From Streptomyces scabiei 87.22 (GTDB taxonomy: Bacteria > Actinomycetota > Actinomycetes > Streptomycetales > Streptomycetaceae), in contig NC_013929.1 of NCBI RefSeq assembly GCF_000091305.1, positions 9,920,001 through 9,984,000 on the forward strand: 64,000 bases of DNA, in the 5' to 3' direction. Below, in pieces: positions 41,710-50,261 of the stretch. Within the stretch, counting starts at the first letter, position 1. Every line of letters starts with the position of its first letter. The position numbers were made by a program, and so were the translations under genes. Below the pieces are notes generated by a model. It worked only from the letters and a program-made list of their open reading frames with translations, was not told the DNA's origin and did not search any database.

Positions 41710-43002
41710 TCAGACGGATTCCGCGCGCACCCGAACGGGCCCGCCGGAGTCGTCCACGCCGGACATCCAGTCCGCCGCGAGATACCACGGCCGCCCCGGC
41801 AGCAGCGTGCGCGCCCACTTCTGCCGGTGCAGCACGCGGCCGTCCTGGACCACGGTGACCGCGGGGCTCGGGATCACGGCCGCGCTCCAGAGGACGAAGT
41901 GGCCGCGCGGCGGCGCGGCGGCGACGGCCGAGACGAGGTTGGGCGCCACCCAGGCCAGCGGCTCGCTCACGCGCAGGGGGACGAGACGCCTGCTCGGCGG
42001 GGTGTCACCGCGGGCCGCGAGATGACCGAGCACACCGCTGGCGACGGCCCGCCCGTCGAGCGCGGCCACGTCGGCGGTCTCCACGGCGTGCAGCAGGTTG
42101 CCGGCCGCGAAGACGCCCGGCACCGACGTGCTCAGGTCGGTTCCCACCGCGGGCCCCAGCGTGCCCGGGTCGAGCAGCACGCCCCCGTGGCGGGCCAGTT
42201 CGTGGTCGGGGATCCAGTCCCCGGTGAAGACGACCGTGTCGCAGCCGAGGGACGCCCGCCTCCCGTCGGCGTGCCGCACCACGATGCCCTCGACGCGACG
42301 CCGTCCGACGATCTCCTCGACGCCGGTCCGGGTCAGCACGGGCGTACGCCACATCAGCCGCGCCCCGATCCGGAACGCCTCGTACGTCTGCGGCCGGTCG
42401 TGACCGGTGATCATGGCGCGCACCTTCACACCGGCGTGCGAGAGCGTCGTGAGCGCCGAGTAGCTCACGTGCTCGGCACCGACGATCACCGCCTCGCGGC
42501 CGACCGGCAGCCCGTGGGTGTACACCGTCTGCTGGAGCTGGCCCGTGGTGTAGACACCGGCCGGGCGACTGCCCGCCACCAGCCGTGCGGTGCGCGGCCG
42601 TTCGCGGGCGCCCGTCGCGAGGACGACCGCGCGGGCCGTCACCCTCTCCAGGCCCCGCGGGCTCGTCGCCTCCAGGGTCAGCGTCTCGGCCGTCCCCCCG
42701 TCCCAGCCGGTCACCGAGACACCGGTCCGTACGGTGACCCCCGCCCTCCGCGCCGCGTCGAGGAGGTGCCGCGCGTACGCCGGTCCGCTCATGACCCGGT
42801 GCAGGTCGCGCATCCCGTAGCCGGTGTGATGGGAGTGGCGGGGGATGCCGCCGCCCTCCTGCTCGCGTTCCAGCACCTCCACATGCCCGGCGCCCTGCCG
42901 GGCCAGTTCCGTCGCGGCGGCGAGCCCGGCGGGCCCGGCACCGATCACGGCGACGTCCACGTGCCGCTGCGTGCGCCCGTCGGCACGGGCCTGCCCGGTC
43001 AC
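41710..43002 (-). CDS. NAD(P)/FAD-dependent oxidoreductase (HcnB/GlpB-position flavoprotein)
   Basis: A 430-aa pyridine-nucleotide-disulfide-type flavoprotein. The FAD motif is VAVIGAGPAGLAAATELARQG, the second nucleotide fold AVIVGAEHVSYSALTTLSHAG, and the ATG motif DTVVFTGDWIPDHELARHGG with GVFAAGNLL. Family partners are GlpA-like or amino-acid oxidase alpha subunits with a BFD [2Fe-2S] domain; exactly such a gene overlaps it upstream by 4 bases. It should move electrons between the partner flavoprotein and NAD(P). Either a hydroxyproline-type oxidase or a GlpA-type dehydrogenase complex is possible. Confidence 0.85.
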   Translation of the reverse strand: MTGQARADGRTQRHVDVAVIGAGPAGLAAATELARQGAGHVEVLEREQEGGGIPRHSHHTGYGMRDLHRVMSGPAYARHLLDAARRAGVTVRTGVSVTGWDGGTAETLTLEATSPRGLERVTARAVVLATGARERPRTARLVAGSRPAGVYTTGQLQQTVYTHGLPVGREAVIVGAEHVSYSALTTLSHAGVKVRAMITGHDRPQTYEAFRIGARLMWRTPVLTRTGVEEIVGRRRVEGIVVRHADGRRASLGCDTVVFTGDWIPDHELARHGGVLLDPGTLGPAVGTDLSTSVPGVFAAGNLLHAVETADVAALDGRAVASGVLGHLAARGDTPPSRRLVPLRVSEPLAWVAPNLVSAVAAAPPRGHFVLWSAAVIPSPAVTVVQDGRVLHRQKWARTLLPGRPWYLAADWMSGVDDSGGPVRVRAESV

Positions 43003-44405
43003 CGGCCCTCACCCGCCGGAGCCGACTCGGCCAGCAGGTGACGGACCTCGGCACCGCAGTAGAAGCCCTGGCAGCGGCCGAGCGTGGCGCGGGTACGACG
43101 GCGCAGCCCCTCCAGGGTGCGGGCGGGCAGCGGCGAGGCGAGGGCGTCGCGGATCTCGCCCCGCGACACGCGCTCACAATGGCAGACCATGGTTCCGTAC
43201 TCCGGGTCCTCGGCGATGAGGTCGGGCCGCTGGTAGGGCCGCAGCGAGGCCTCGCCGATGGTGGGCATGTGAGGGATGCGGGCGGGCACCGGCTCGCCGA
43301 GTTCGAGTCCGGCCTTGCCCAGCAGGTCCCGTACGTGTGCGCCGATGGCCAGGGCCGAGGTCAGCCCGGTGGAGCGGATGCCGCCGACACAGACGTAGCG
43401 CTGGTCGGCGTGCAGGCGCAGCTGGTAGTCACCGTGCTCGGTGGCGGCGCGCAGCCCGGCGTAGACCGTGGTGACCTCCTCCTCCAGAAGGTCCGGCATC
43501 AGCCGCCTGCCCTTGGCCAGCAGGGTGTCGATCCCCTCGGGGGAGGATCCCGTCCTCGTCTTGTCGCCGAGGTCCTCGGCCGTGGGGCCGAGCATCACGT
43601 TGCCGAAGACGGTGGGGGAGATCAGCACGCCCTTGCCGAGCGCCGTCGGCACGGGCAGCAGGATGTGGCGGACGAGGGAACGGGCGAACTTGTCGAAGAC
43701 GATCAGCTCGCCGCGGCGCGGGGTGACCGTGAAGTCCTCGTGGCCGAGCATGCGGTCGACCTCGTCGCTGCGCAGCCCGGCGGCGTTGACCAGATAACGG
43801 GTACGGAGCGCCCCCCGGCCGGTCTCGACCAGCGTGCTGCCGTCGGGCTCCAGCCGTACGCCGCGCACCTCGGTGTCGAGGAGGATCTCCACGCCGTAGC
43901 CGAGTGCCTCCACGGCGAAGGCGAACGGTGTGGTCCAGGGGCAGATGATGCTCTCGCCGGGGATCTCCAGGGCGCCCAGCGCGCCCGGGCCCAGATGGGG
44001 CTCGCGGCGGTAGAGCTCGTCACGGTCGACGTGCCGGGTCTCGGTGTAGCCGTTCCTGGCGGCCTTCTCCGCCAGACCCGGCAGGGCGTCCAGCTGCTCC
44101 CGGTCCCAGGCGACCAGCAGTGCGCCCAGGGGCTCCATGGGGATCCCGGCCGCGGCGGCGTAGTCCCGCAGGAGGTGGTAGCCCTTGGCGACCAGCTCGG
44201 ACTCCAGCGTGCCGGGCGTGGCGTCGAAGCCGGTGTGCAGGATCGCCGTGTTGGCCTTCGAGGTGCCGTCGCCGATGTCGGAGGATGCCTCGACCAGCCC
44301 CACCCGCAGCGGATGCCGGCCCAGTGTCCGGGCGATGGCGGCTCCCACGTCGCCGCCGCCCACGATGAGGACGTCGAACTGCGACTGCCTGGACGTGAGG
44401 GTCAT
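42999..44405 (-). CDS. GlpA-like FAD dehydrogenase with C-terminal BFD [2Fe-2S] domain
   Basis: A 468-aa DAO-fold flavoprotein. The FAD motif is VLIVGGGDVGAAIARTLGRH, followed by DGTSKANTAILHTGFDA, a GlpA/L-2-hydroxyglutarate-oxidase mark. The C-terminal BFD module (about 400-460) has the four cluster ligands in MVCHCERVS and RCQGFYCG. The architecture matches anaerobic glycerol-3-phosphate dehydrogenase subunit A and also some D-amino-acid/hydroxyproline oxidases. It is translationally coupled both to the glycerol-kinase-like gene upstream and to the NAD(P)/FAD gene downstream, which favours oxidation of the kinase product. Confidence 0.87.
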   Translation of the reverse strand: MTLTSRQSQFDVLIVGGGDVGAAIARTLGRHPLRVGLVEASSDIGDGTSKANTAILHTGFDATPGTLESELVAKGYHLLRDYAAAAGIPMEPLGALLVAWDREQLDALPGLAEKAARNGYTETRHVDRDELYRREPHLGPGALGALEIPGESIICPWTTPFAFAVEALGYGVEILLDTEVRGVRLEPDGSTLVETGRGALRTRYLVNAAGLRSDEVDRMLGHEDFTVTPRRGELIVFDKFARSLVRHILLPVPTALGKGVLISPTVFGNVMLGPTAEDLGDKTRTGSSPEGIDTLLAKGRRLMPDLLEEEVTTVYAGLRAATEHGDYQLRLHADQRYVCVGGIRSTGLTSALAIGAHVRDLLGKAGLELGEPVPARIPHMPTIGEASLRPYQRPDLIAEDPEYGTMVCHCERVSRGEIRDALASPLPARTLEGLRRRTRATLGRCQGFYCGAEVRHLLAESAPAGEGR

Positions 44406-45850
44406 GTCGTCTCCCGCGCCTGTGCGACGGACGCTTCGGCGGCGCGCCGGAACCGGTCCAGCCGCTCCTGTGCCTCGTCCGGGCCGATGCGTGGTTCGTA
44501 GGTTCTGGCCGGGCCCCGTCGGGGGACCGCCGTGCCCGGTTCGCGTCGGGGGTCGATGCCGTAGGCGGCCAGTGCCGCCACGCCCAGTGCGGTGGTGTCC
44601 GCCCCGGGGTCGGCCTCGACCGGCACCTGCAGCAGGTCGGCCTGGGCCTGCATGAGGAGCGCGGAACGGGTCAGCCCGCCGTCCACGCGCAGGGACCGGA
44701 TCCCGCGTCCGGTGTCGGTGCTCGCGCTGTCGACGAGACAGGCCACCTGCGCGGCGATGCCTTCGGCGAGTGCCCGGACGACATGAGCCGTCGTGGTGTC
44801 CAGGGCCAGTCCCGTCAGGGAGCCGCGGGCCTGTGGCTGCCACTGGGGTGCCCCCAGGCCCGCGAGCGCGGGCAGGAAGACGACCCCGCCGCTGTCGGGG
44901 ACGCCGCCGCCGACACGGTCCAGGTCGGCGGCGCTCTCGATCAGCCCCAGGTCGACCAGCCAGCGCACCGCCGACGCGGCGGTGTAGACCTGGCCGTCCA
45001 GCGAGTACGTCGCCTTCCCGTTCAGCCGCCAGGCGACCGAGGCGGTGAGGCCGGCCGTGGACCGTCGGCTGTCCGTGCCCTGGTTCAGGACCAGGAAGGC
45101 CCCGGTGCCGTAGGTGCACTTGGCCGTGGCGGCGGCCAGGAGGCCGTGGCCGAACAGGGCCGCGGGCTGGTCCACGATCGCCGCGGTGACCGGGACCAGG
45201 TCGCCGGTCAGGACCTCGGTCTCGCCGATCGTCCCCGCGCAGTCGACGATCTCCGGGAGCGGCTCGTCGTCCAGTCCGAAGGCCGCCAGCGCCGTGTCCG
45301 ACCAGCCGGTGGAGTCCAGGTCCATCAGCTGGGTGCGGGACGCGGTGGCCGCGTCGGTCACGAACCGGCCGGTGAGCTGGTGCAGGAGCCAGGCGTCGGA
45401 CGTCGTGACGACTCCCTCGCGTGTCCACTGCTCGCGCAGCCAGGCCATCTTGGGAGCGGCGAAGTAGGGGTCCAGCGGGAGGCCGGTGAGTGCGGCCAGC
45501 TCCTCGCCCCGGTCCCGCAGCCGCTCGCAGACGGTCGCGGCGCGGCGGTCCTGCCAGCCGAGGGCCGGGGTCAGCGCCTTGCCGGTGGTGCGGTCCCAGG
45601 CCAGTACCGTCTCGCCCTGGTTGGCGAGCCCCACGGCACCGACGTCCTCCCCGCTGTCACGCACCGCCTCGCGGGCGGCGGTGAGGACGGACATCAGCAG
45701 CTCCGTCGGGTCCTGTTCCACCGAGCCGCCCGGGCCGTACGAGGGGCGGACCTCCGCCTCGGCCCGGCCGATGACGCCCCGCTCGGGGCACACGACGATC
45801 GCCTTGGTTCCGGAGGTGCCCTGGTCGATGGCGAGCACATTCTCTGTCAT
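44402..45850 (-). CDS. FGGY-family kinase, glycerol kinase-like
   Basis: A 482-aa FGGY carbohydrate kinase. ATP/substrate motifs are LAIDQGTSGTKAIVV, GLANQGETVLAWDRTTGKAL, LGWQDRRAA, DPYFAAPKMAWL, DQPAALFGHG and YGTGAFLVLNQG, and a late Gly-rich RVDGGLTRSALLMQAQADLL. These are closest to GlpK. It should phosphorylate glycerol or a similar small polyol. It overlaps the GlpA-like gene by 4 bases and follows the SDR by 34 bp. A canonical GlpF channel is absent. Confidence 0.9.
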   Translation of the reverse strand: MTENVLAIDQGTSGTKAIVVCPERGVIGRAEAEVRPSYGPGGSVEQDPTELLMSVLTAAREAVRDSGEDVGAVGLANQGETVLAWDRTTGKALTPALGWQDRRAATVCERLRDRGEELAALTGLPLDPYFAAPKMAWLREQWTREGVVTTSDAWLLHQLTGRFVTDAATASRTQLMDLDSTGWSDTALAAFGLDDEPLPEIVDCAGTIGETEVLTGDLVPVTAAIVDQPAALFGHGLLAAATAKCTYGTGAFLVLNQGTDSRRSTAGLTASVAWRLNGKATYSLDGQVYTAASAVRWLVDLGLIESAADLDRVGGGVPDSGGVVFLPALAGLGAPQWQPQARGSLTGLALDTTTAHVVRALAEGIAAQVACLVDSASTDTGRGIRSLRVDGGLTRSALLMQAQADLLQVPVEADPGADTTALGVAALAAYGIDPRREPGTAVPRRGPARTYEPRIGPDEAQERLDRFRRAAEASVAQARETT

Positions 45851-45884
45851 TGCCGTACCTCACCGCTCCGTCCGACGTGGTGCC

Positions 45885-46646
45885 TCAGGCCTTGGAGAGC
45901 ACGCCGCCGTCGACGACGAACGCGGTTCCCGTGATCGCCCTGGCGTGGTCGGAGAGCAGGAAGGCGACCGACTGCGCGATCTCCACCGGCTCGATGGCCC
46001 GGCCGATCGGCTGCCACTCCGGCAGCGCCGCGTCCAGTGCCTCGCGGCCGCCGAGCCGGTTGTAGTGGGGGACGTTGAGCTTGGTGTCGACGAAGCCGGG
46101 GCAGACCGCGTTGGCGCGGATGCCCTCGCCGCCGTGGTCCAGCGCGATGGCCTTGGTCAGCATCAGGACCGCGCCCTTGCTGGCGGTGTAGAGCGCGAGC
46201 TGCTTCTCGGCCGCCAGCGAGTTGATCGAGCCGATGTTCACGATGGCGCCGCCGCCGGCCGCGACCAGTGCCGGGATGGCGTACTTCGAGCCGAGGAAGA
46301 CGCCCTTGACGTTCACGTCGAACGTGCGGTCGTACTCCTCGACGGTGGCGGACGCCGTGTCGTTGGGGAGGAGGACCCCGGCGTTGTTGACGATGCCGTC
46401 CAGGCGTCCGAAGCGCCGGACGGTGAACTGCACGGCCTCCTCGACCTGCCGCTCGTCGGTGACGTCGAGGATGCGGACCTCCCAGCGGTCGCTGTCCACC
46501 AGGTCGGTGAGCACCTTGAGACCGGCCTCACTGTGGGTCGTGGCGACCACCTTGGCCCCTTCGTCGTGCAGGTGCTTGGCCGTCGCGAGACCGATGCCCG
46601 CCGACGCGCCGGTCACGAGCACGACCTTCTCCAGCAGCAGACCCAT
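45885..46646 (-). CDS. SDR-family oxidoreductase
   Basis: A 253-aa classical short-chain dehydrogenase. Motifs are TGASAGIGLATA, NNAG, IGSINSLAAEKQ with the catalytic Ser, YTASKGA and VCPGFVDTKLNV; it ends VDGGVLSKA. An Asp or Glu preference for NAD is not clear. It is first in the SDR/kinase/GlpA-like/flavoprotein operon and preceded by the shared operator. It likely interconverts a polyol and its keto form. The ATG after AGGTGA is preferred to one three codons upstream. Confidence 0.9.
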   Translation of the reverse strand: MGLLLEKVVLVTGASAGIGLATAKHLHDEGAKVVATTHSEAGLKVLTDLVDSDRWEVRILDVTDERQVEEAVQFTVRRFGRLDGIVNNAGVLLPNDTASATVEEYDRTFDVNVKGVFLGSKYAIPALVAAGGGAIVNIGSINSLAAEKQLALYTASKGAVLMLTKAIALDHGGEGIRANAVCPGFVDTKLNVPHYNRLGGREALDAALPEWQPIGRAIEPVEIAQSVAFLLSDHARAITGTAFVVDGGVLSKA

Positions 46647-46682
46647 GGGGATCACCTAGCTCTCGTCCAACTATCGACTGAC

Positions 46683-46694
46683 GATTGTCGACAG
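46683..46694. promoter_or_regulatory. GntR-type operator before the SDR operon
   Basis: GATTGTCGACAG, 37 bases upstream of the SDR start. A partial copy (CTATCGACTG) sits immediately beside it at 46671-46680, so this promoter may carry a double site. Confidence 0.8.
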
Positions 46695-46709
46695 AAAACT
46701 TCCAAAGGA

Positions 46710-46733
46710 AAGGCCCCCTGTCAAGGGGGCCTT
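46710..46733. terminator. Terminator of the GntR regulator gene
   Basis: A perfect 10-bp stem AAGGCCCCCT/AGGGGGCCTT with a 4-base loop, 27 bases beyond the regulator stop and upstream of the SDR promoter. It separates the regulator transcript from the SDR operon. Confidence 0.9.
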
Positions 46734-46760
46734 CGCCGATCGGTTCGGCGTGGCCGGGCG

Positions 46761-47468
46761 TCAGGCCTTCTTCCTCGCCCGGGAGGGCTTCCCGGCTCGC
46801 GGGGCCGGCGCCTTCTCCTCGGGGCTGTCGGGGGCGGGGAGTCCTGGGCGGATGTGGGTGGTCAGCTCCTCCCGCACCCGGTCGAGGTCGCCCGAGCGGA
46901 TGCAGGCGAGCAGCCGCTGGTGGTTGGCCGCCAGGTCGGAGAGGTGGGCGAAGGACTGGTGGTCCACTGCGAGGAAGAGCCGCAGCTGGGACTCCCAGCT
47001 CAGCCACATGTCGAACAGCATGCGGTGGTCGGCCGCGCGGTAGAGCGCCCGGTGGACGGCGAGATGGGTGTCGATGCAGCCGGCGACGTCCCCCGCCTCG
47101 GCCTTCTCCGTCAGCGCCTCGACCGCCTCCACGAGTTCCGCGCTGCCCTCCGGTGTCATGAGAGACGGCAGGGCCCGCTCGATCGCGAACGGCTCCAGGA
47201 CCGAACGCAGGCTCTCGATCTCGGCGATGACCTCCCTGCTGACCTCGGCCACGAAGGAACCGCGGAAGGGGACGCGGGTGACCAGGCCCTCCTCGTCCAG
47301 TCGCTGGAGGCCCTCGCGCAGGGTCGTGCGGCTGACTCCCATCTCCTCGGCGAGGTGGGTCTCGCGAAGCTGGCTCCCGGCGGGGAAGGTGCCGTCGAGG
47401 ATGGCGTTGCGCAGCATCGTCACCACGCTCTCCGACCTGGTATTCGACGCGATCCGTGTGACGGCCAC
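46761..47468 (-). CDS. GntR-family (FCD) transcriptional regulator of the 36.5-51.7 kb regulon
   Basis: A 235-aa FadR-subfamily GntR repressor. The winged helix (5-70) contains VVTMLRNAILDGTFPAGSQLRETHLAEEMGVSRTTLREGLQRL. The FCD domain (80-205) has IDTHLAVHRALYRAADH, a metal-ligand-type segment. A basic tail of about 20 residues (APAPRAGKPSRARKKA) is unusual and may contact DNA. It starts with GTG. An operator copy lies 30 bases upstream, implying autoregulation, and identical motifs precede the flanking catabolic operons. Confidence 0.9.
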   Translation of the reverse strand: MAVTRIASNTRSESVVTMLRNAILDGTFPAGSQLRETHLAEEMGVSRTTLREGLQRLDEEGLVTRVPFRGSFVAEVSREVIAEIESLRSVLEPFAIERALPSLMTPEGSAELVEAVEALTEKAEAGDVAGCIDTHLAVHRALYRAADHRMLFDMWLSWESQLRLFLAVDHQSFAHLSDLAANHQRLLACIRSGDLDRVREELTTHIRPGLPAPDSPEEKAPAPRAGKPSRARKKA

Positions 47469-47497
47469 CGGAGATCCCTGCCCCTTCGTTCTTGGTC

Positions 47498-47509
47498 GAT
47501 TGTCGACCG
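47498..47509. promoter_or_regulatory. GntR-type operator before the regulator gene
   Basis: GATTGTCGACCG, 30 bases upstream of the regulator GTG. The local palindrome GGTCGATTGTCGACC strengthens it. Confidence 0.8.
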
Positions 47510-47624
47510 CTAGCTTCCCACAGATTACCGCCCGGTTCGGGGTCGTCCCGGGTTCTCGCTGATGAGCGGGGTATTGACAGCGGCCGGATACGTGGACTCT
47601 TGTTAGTGGAGACGGTCGAGAGTA

Positions 47625-47641
47625 GATTGTCGACAGTTTCC
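47625..47641. promoter_or_regulatory. GntR-type operator before the dapA-like operon
   Basis: GATTGTCGACAGTTTCC ends 19 bases before the dapA-like start codon. Its first 14 bases are identical to the distant copy at 54806. Confidence 0.82.
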
Positions 47642-47660
47642 ACTCGAAAGGACGAGTCCT

Positions 47661-48545
47661 ATGACCGAGCTCGCTGGAGTGTTCTCCGCGGTGGCCACTC
47701 CGTTCCGGCCGGAGGATGCCTCCCTCGACGTGGGCGGACTGCGTGACCTCGTCGAGCGGACCATCACGGGCGGCATCCACGGCCTGGTCCCGAACGGGTC
47801 GACGGGGGAGTTCCCCTCGCTCAGCGGGGACGAGCGCCGCGAGGTGGCCGAGGTGGTCATCGACCAGGCGGCCGGACGCGTTCCGGTGATCCCGCACGTC
47901 GCCGCCATGACGACGAAGGAGGCCGTGAGCCTCGCGCGGCACGCCGAGGTCGCCGGCGCGGCCGCGGTGATGGCCGTGGCCCCCTACTACGAGCCGCTGA
48001 CCATCGAGGAGATCAAGAAGTACTTCCTCACCATCGCCGGATCGGTCTCCGTCCCGGTCGTCGTCTACAACCTCCCGGTGGCGACCGGCGTCAACCTGAC
48101 CGCGGAGCACGTCGTCGACCTGGCCCGGCGGGCCGGCAACATCACGCACGTCAAGGACACCACCGGCGACCTGAGCCAGGCCGCACGCCTCATCCACGAC
48201 CACGGCGACGAGATCAAGACCCTCGTGGGCTGGGACACCCTCTTCTTCGCCTCCCTCCTGGAAGGCGCCGCCGGATCCATCGTCGGCGCGGCCAACTTCA
48301 TCGCCCCCGAACTGGTCGCCATCTACGACGCGGTCCGGGCCGGCCAGATCTCCTCGGCCAAGAAGGACTGGGACCGCATCTTCCCGATCATGCAGTTCCT
48401 GGTCGGCGGCGGATACGTTCCCGCGGTCCGGGCCGCACTGGACATCACCGGCCACTCCGCGGGCCCCGCCCGTGAGCCCATCGGACCGCTGGAGAGCGAG
48501 CGCTACGCCGAGCTCGAAGCGCTGCTCAAGCCCCACAGCGCCTGA
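47661..48545 (+). CDS. DapA-family class I aldolase/dehydratase (possible hydroxyproline-pathway deaminase)
   Basis: A 294-aa DHDPS/NAL-family TIM barrel. The Schiff-base Lys165 is in ITHVKDTTGD, Tyr136 in VVYNLP and the GSTGEF pocket at residues 46-51. Family members include dihydrodipicolinate synthase, sugar-acid dehydratases and the deaminase that converts pyrroline-4-hydroxy-2-carboxylate to 2-oxoglutarate semialdehyde. The downstream permease and aldehyde dehydrogenase and the racemase-family gene in the same regulon favour the last. It is first in its operon. Confidence 0.88.
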   Translation: MTELAGVFSAVATPFRPEDASLDVGGLRDLVERTITGGIHGLVPNGSTGEFPSLSGDERREVAEVVIDQAAGRVPVIPHVAAMTTKEAVSLARHAEVAGAAAVMAVAPYYEPLTIEEIKKYFLTIAGSVSVPVVVYNLPVATGVNLTAEHVVDLARRAGNITHVKDTTGDLSQAARLIHDHGDEIKTLVGWDTLFFASLLEGAAGSIVGAANFIAPELVAIYDAVRAGQISSAKKDWDRIFPIMQFLVGGGYVPAVRAALDITGHSAGPAREPIGPLESERYAELEALLKPHSA

Positions 48546-48549
48546 CGCC

Positions 48550-48583
48550 GCAGGGCCGGAGCCTCCTCACCCTCCGGCCCTGC
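48550..48583 (+). terminator. Intra-operon hairpin after the dapA-like gene
   Basis: A perfect 12-bp stem GCAGGGCCGGAG/CTCCGGCCCTGC with a 10-base loop, 4 bases beyond the stop. The permease follows 90 bp later without an obvious operator, so this probably attenuates rather than ends the operon. Confidence 0.75.
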
Positions 48584-48673
48584 TCGGCGGCACCCGTACC
48601 GGTCACACGCCACCCCCCGTCGCCCCCTGCCCCGCTCGTCCACCGAAGGACGCCAGAGCACAGTGAGGTCACC

Positions 48674-50221
48674 ATGTCAGACCGCTCCCCGGCGCAGTCA
48701 CCCGCTGCAAGACCCGCAGACTCCTACGAGTCGGACGCCCAGCTCGACGCGTCCGCCCTCGACGACACCGCCTACCTGGCCAAGCTCGGCTACAAGCAGG
48801 AACTGAACCGGGCCATCGGCCTGTTCTCCAGCTTCGGTGTCCAGTTCAGCTCCATCGCCGTGGCCTCCGCCTGCTTCACCACGCTCATCGTGGGACTGGG
48901 CTTCTTCGGGCCCGCCTCGTTCTGGTCATGGGTGATCGGCGGCTTCTTCCAGGTGTTCATCGTGGGTCTGGCGGTCGGCGAACTCGTGTCCGCCTATCCG
49001 CTCGCCGGCGGCGTCTACCAGATCAACACCCGCATCCTGTCCCAGAGCAAGAACCGCCTCGTACGCCACCCGTGGCTCGGATGGCAGTCCGGCTGGTGGA
49101 TCGTCCTCGCCCACGCCGTGTCGGTGGCGGCCGTGGCCTGGAGCATGGTGCCGTACGTCGCCGGATGGTTCGAGGTCGACACCCTCACCAACGCCGAGAC
49201 GTTGTGGTGGGCCCTCGGCATCATCGCGTTCGTCACCCTGATCAACGTCGCCGGAGTGCGGATCGCCGCCCTCGCCAACAACATCGGTGTCGTCGCGGAA
49301 CTCGTCGGTGCCGTGCTGGTCGTCGGTGCCCTGCTGTTCGTCAGCCACGACACCCAGCCCGCCTCCATCCTCAACGACACCGGCGGCACGGTCACGAACG
49401 GCCAGTGGCTCACACCGTTCCTCTTCGCGTTCCTGCTGCCCGCCTACATCATCTCCAGCTTCGACTCGACCGGGAACGCCGCGGAGGAGACCCGCGACGC
49501 CGCCCGCAAGGCACCGCTCGGCGCCTTCCTCGCCAACAGCGCCGCATGGCTGTACGGCATCCTGTTCATCGCCCTGCTCTACCTGGCCATCCCCGACGTC
49601 GACGCCGTCATGGGCAGCGACACCCCGGTCAAGTTCATCCTCGACAGCGCCGTCGGCACCCAGGTCACCGAGATCTTCGAGGTCGTCGCCATCGTCGCGC
49701 TCGTCGCGACATGCACCATGCTCCAGCTCACCGGCGTCCGTGTCCTGTGGTCCCAGGCACGCGACGGGCAGATCCCGGCCGCGAAGACCCTGCGCAAGGT
49801 CGCCGCCAACCGCATCCCGGTCAACGCCACGCTGGTGCTGTTCGCGATGTCCGTCGTGTTCGCCGTCACCGCGTCCTTCTCCGCGACGGCACTGGCGGTG
49901 CTCGCCGGACTCACCTCACTGGCCTGGGCCCTCGCCTACGGAGTGGTCGTCACGAGCGGCCTGTACGGCCTGCTGGCACGCAAGCTCCCCGCCCGCCCCT
50001 TCAACCTCGGCCGGCTCAGCCCGCTCGTCTTCGTCCTCGCCGTCGCCTGGTCGCTGCTGCTGGTCGTGGTCCTGATCTGGCAGAACCCCGAGCAGGTCGG
50101 AGGCGGCATGCTGGGCGCCATCGTCGTCGGCGCGGTGCTGTACGCCCTCATCCCCAAGCACGGACGACCCTCCGAAGGGGCCTCGCATGTCGCACCCGAC
50201 GATGTGGAAGCCTCGGCCTGA
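48674..50221 (+). CDS. APC-superfamily amino acid permease
   Basis: A 515-aa permease with about 12 hydrophobic helices. It has the same entry pattern as the permease at 10714 (LAKLGYKQELNRAIGLFSSFGVQFS), AYPLAGGVYQINTR and FDSTGNAAEETRDAARKAP, characteristic of the GABA/choline-type APC branch. It should import the amino-acid-like substrate of this regulon. A GAGGTCACC element precedes the ATG. Confidence 0.9.
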   Translation: MSDRSPAQSPAARPADSYESDAQLDASALDDTAYLAKLGYKQELNRAIGLFSSFGVQFSSIAVASACFTTLIVGLGFFGPASFWSWVIGGFFQVFIVGLAVGELVSAYPLAGGVYQINTRILSQSKNRLVRHPWLGWQSGWWIVLAHAVSVAAVAWSMVPYVAGWFEVDTLTNAETLWWALGIIAFVTLINVAGVRIAALANNIGVVAELVGAVLVVGALLFVSHDTQPASILNDTGGTVTNGQWLTPFLFAFLLPAYIISSFDSTGNAAEETRDAARKAPLGAFLANSAAWLYGILFIALLYLAIPDVDAVMGSDTPVKFILDSAVGTQVTEIFEVVAIVALVATCTMLQLTGVRVLWSQARDGQIPAAKTLRKVAANRIPVNATLVLFAMSVVFAVTASFSATALAVLAGLTSLAWALAYGVVVTSGLYGLLARKLPARPFNLGRLSPLVFVLAVAWSLLLVVVLIWQNPEQVGGGMLGAIVVGAVLYALIPKHGRPSEGASHVAPDDVEASA

Positions 50222-50261
50222 TTGTCTCCGGACCATCTACGACAGCGAAGGAGATGCCCTC

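Noticed and set aside
41710..44405. A complete glycerol-3-phosphate dehydrogenase GlpABC
   Set aside because: GlpA-like and GlpB-position proteins are present, but no GlpC or DUF1667 partner and no glycerol channel, so a plain glp label is not justified.
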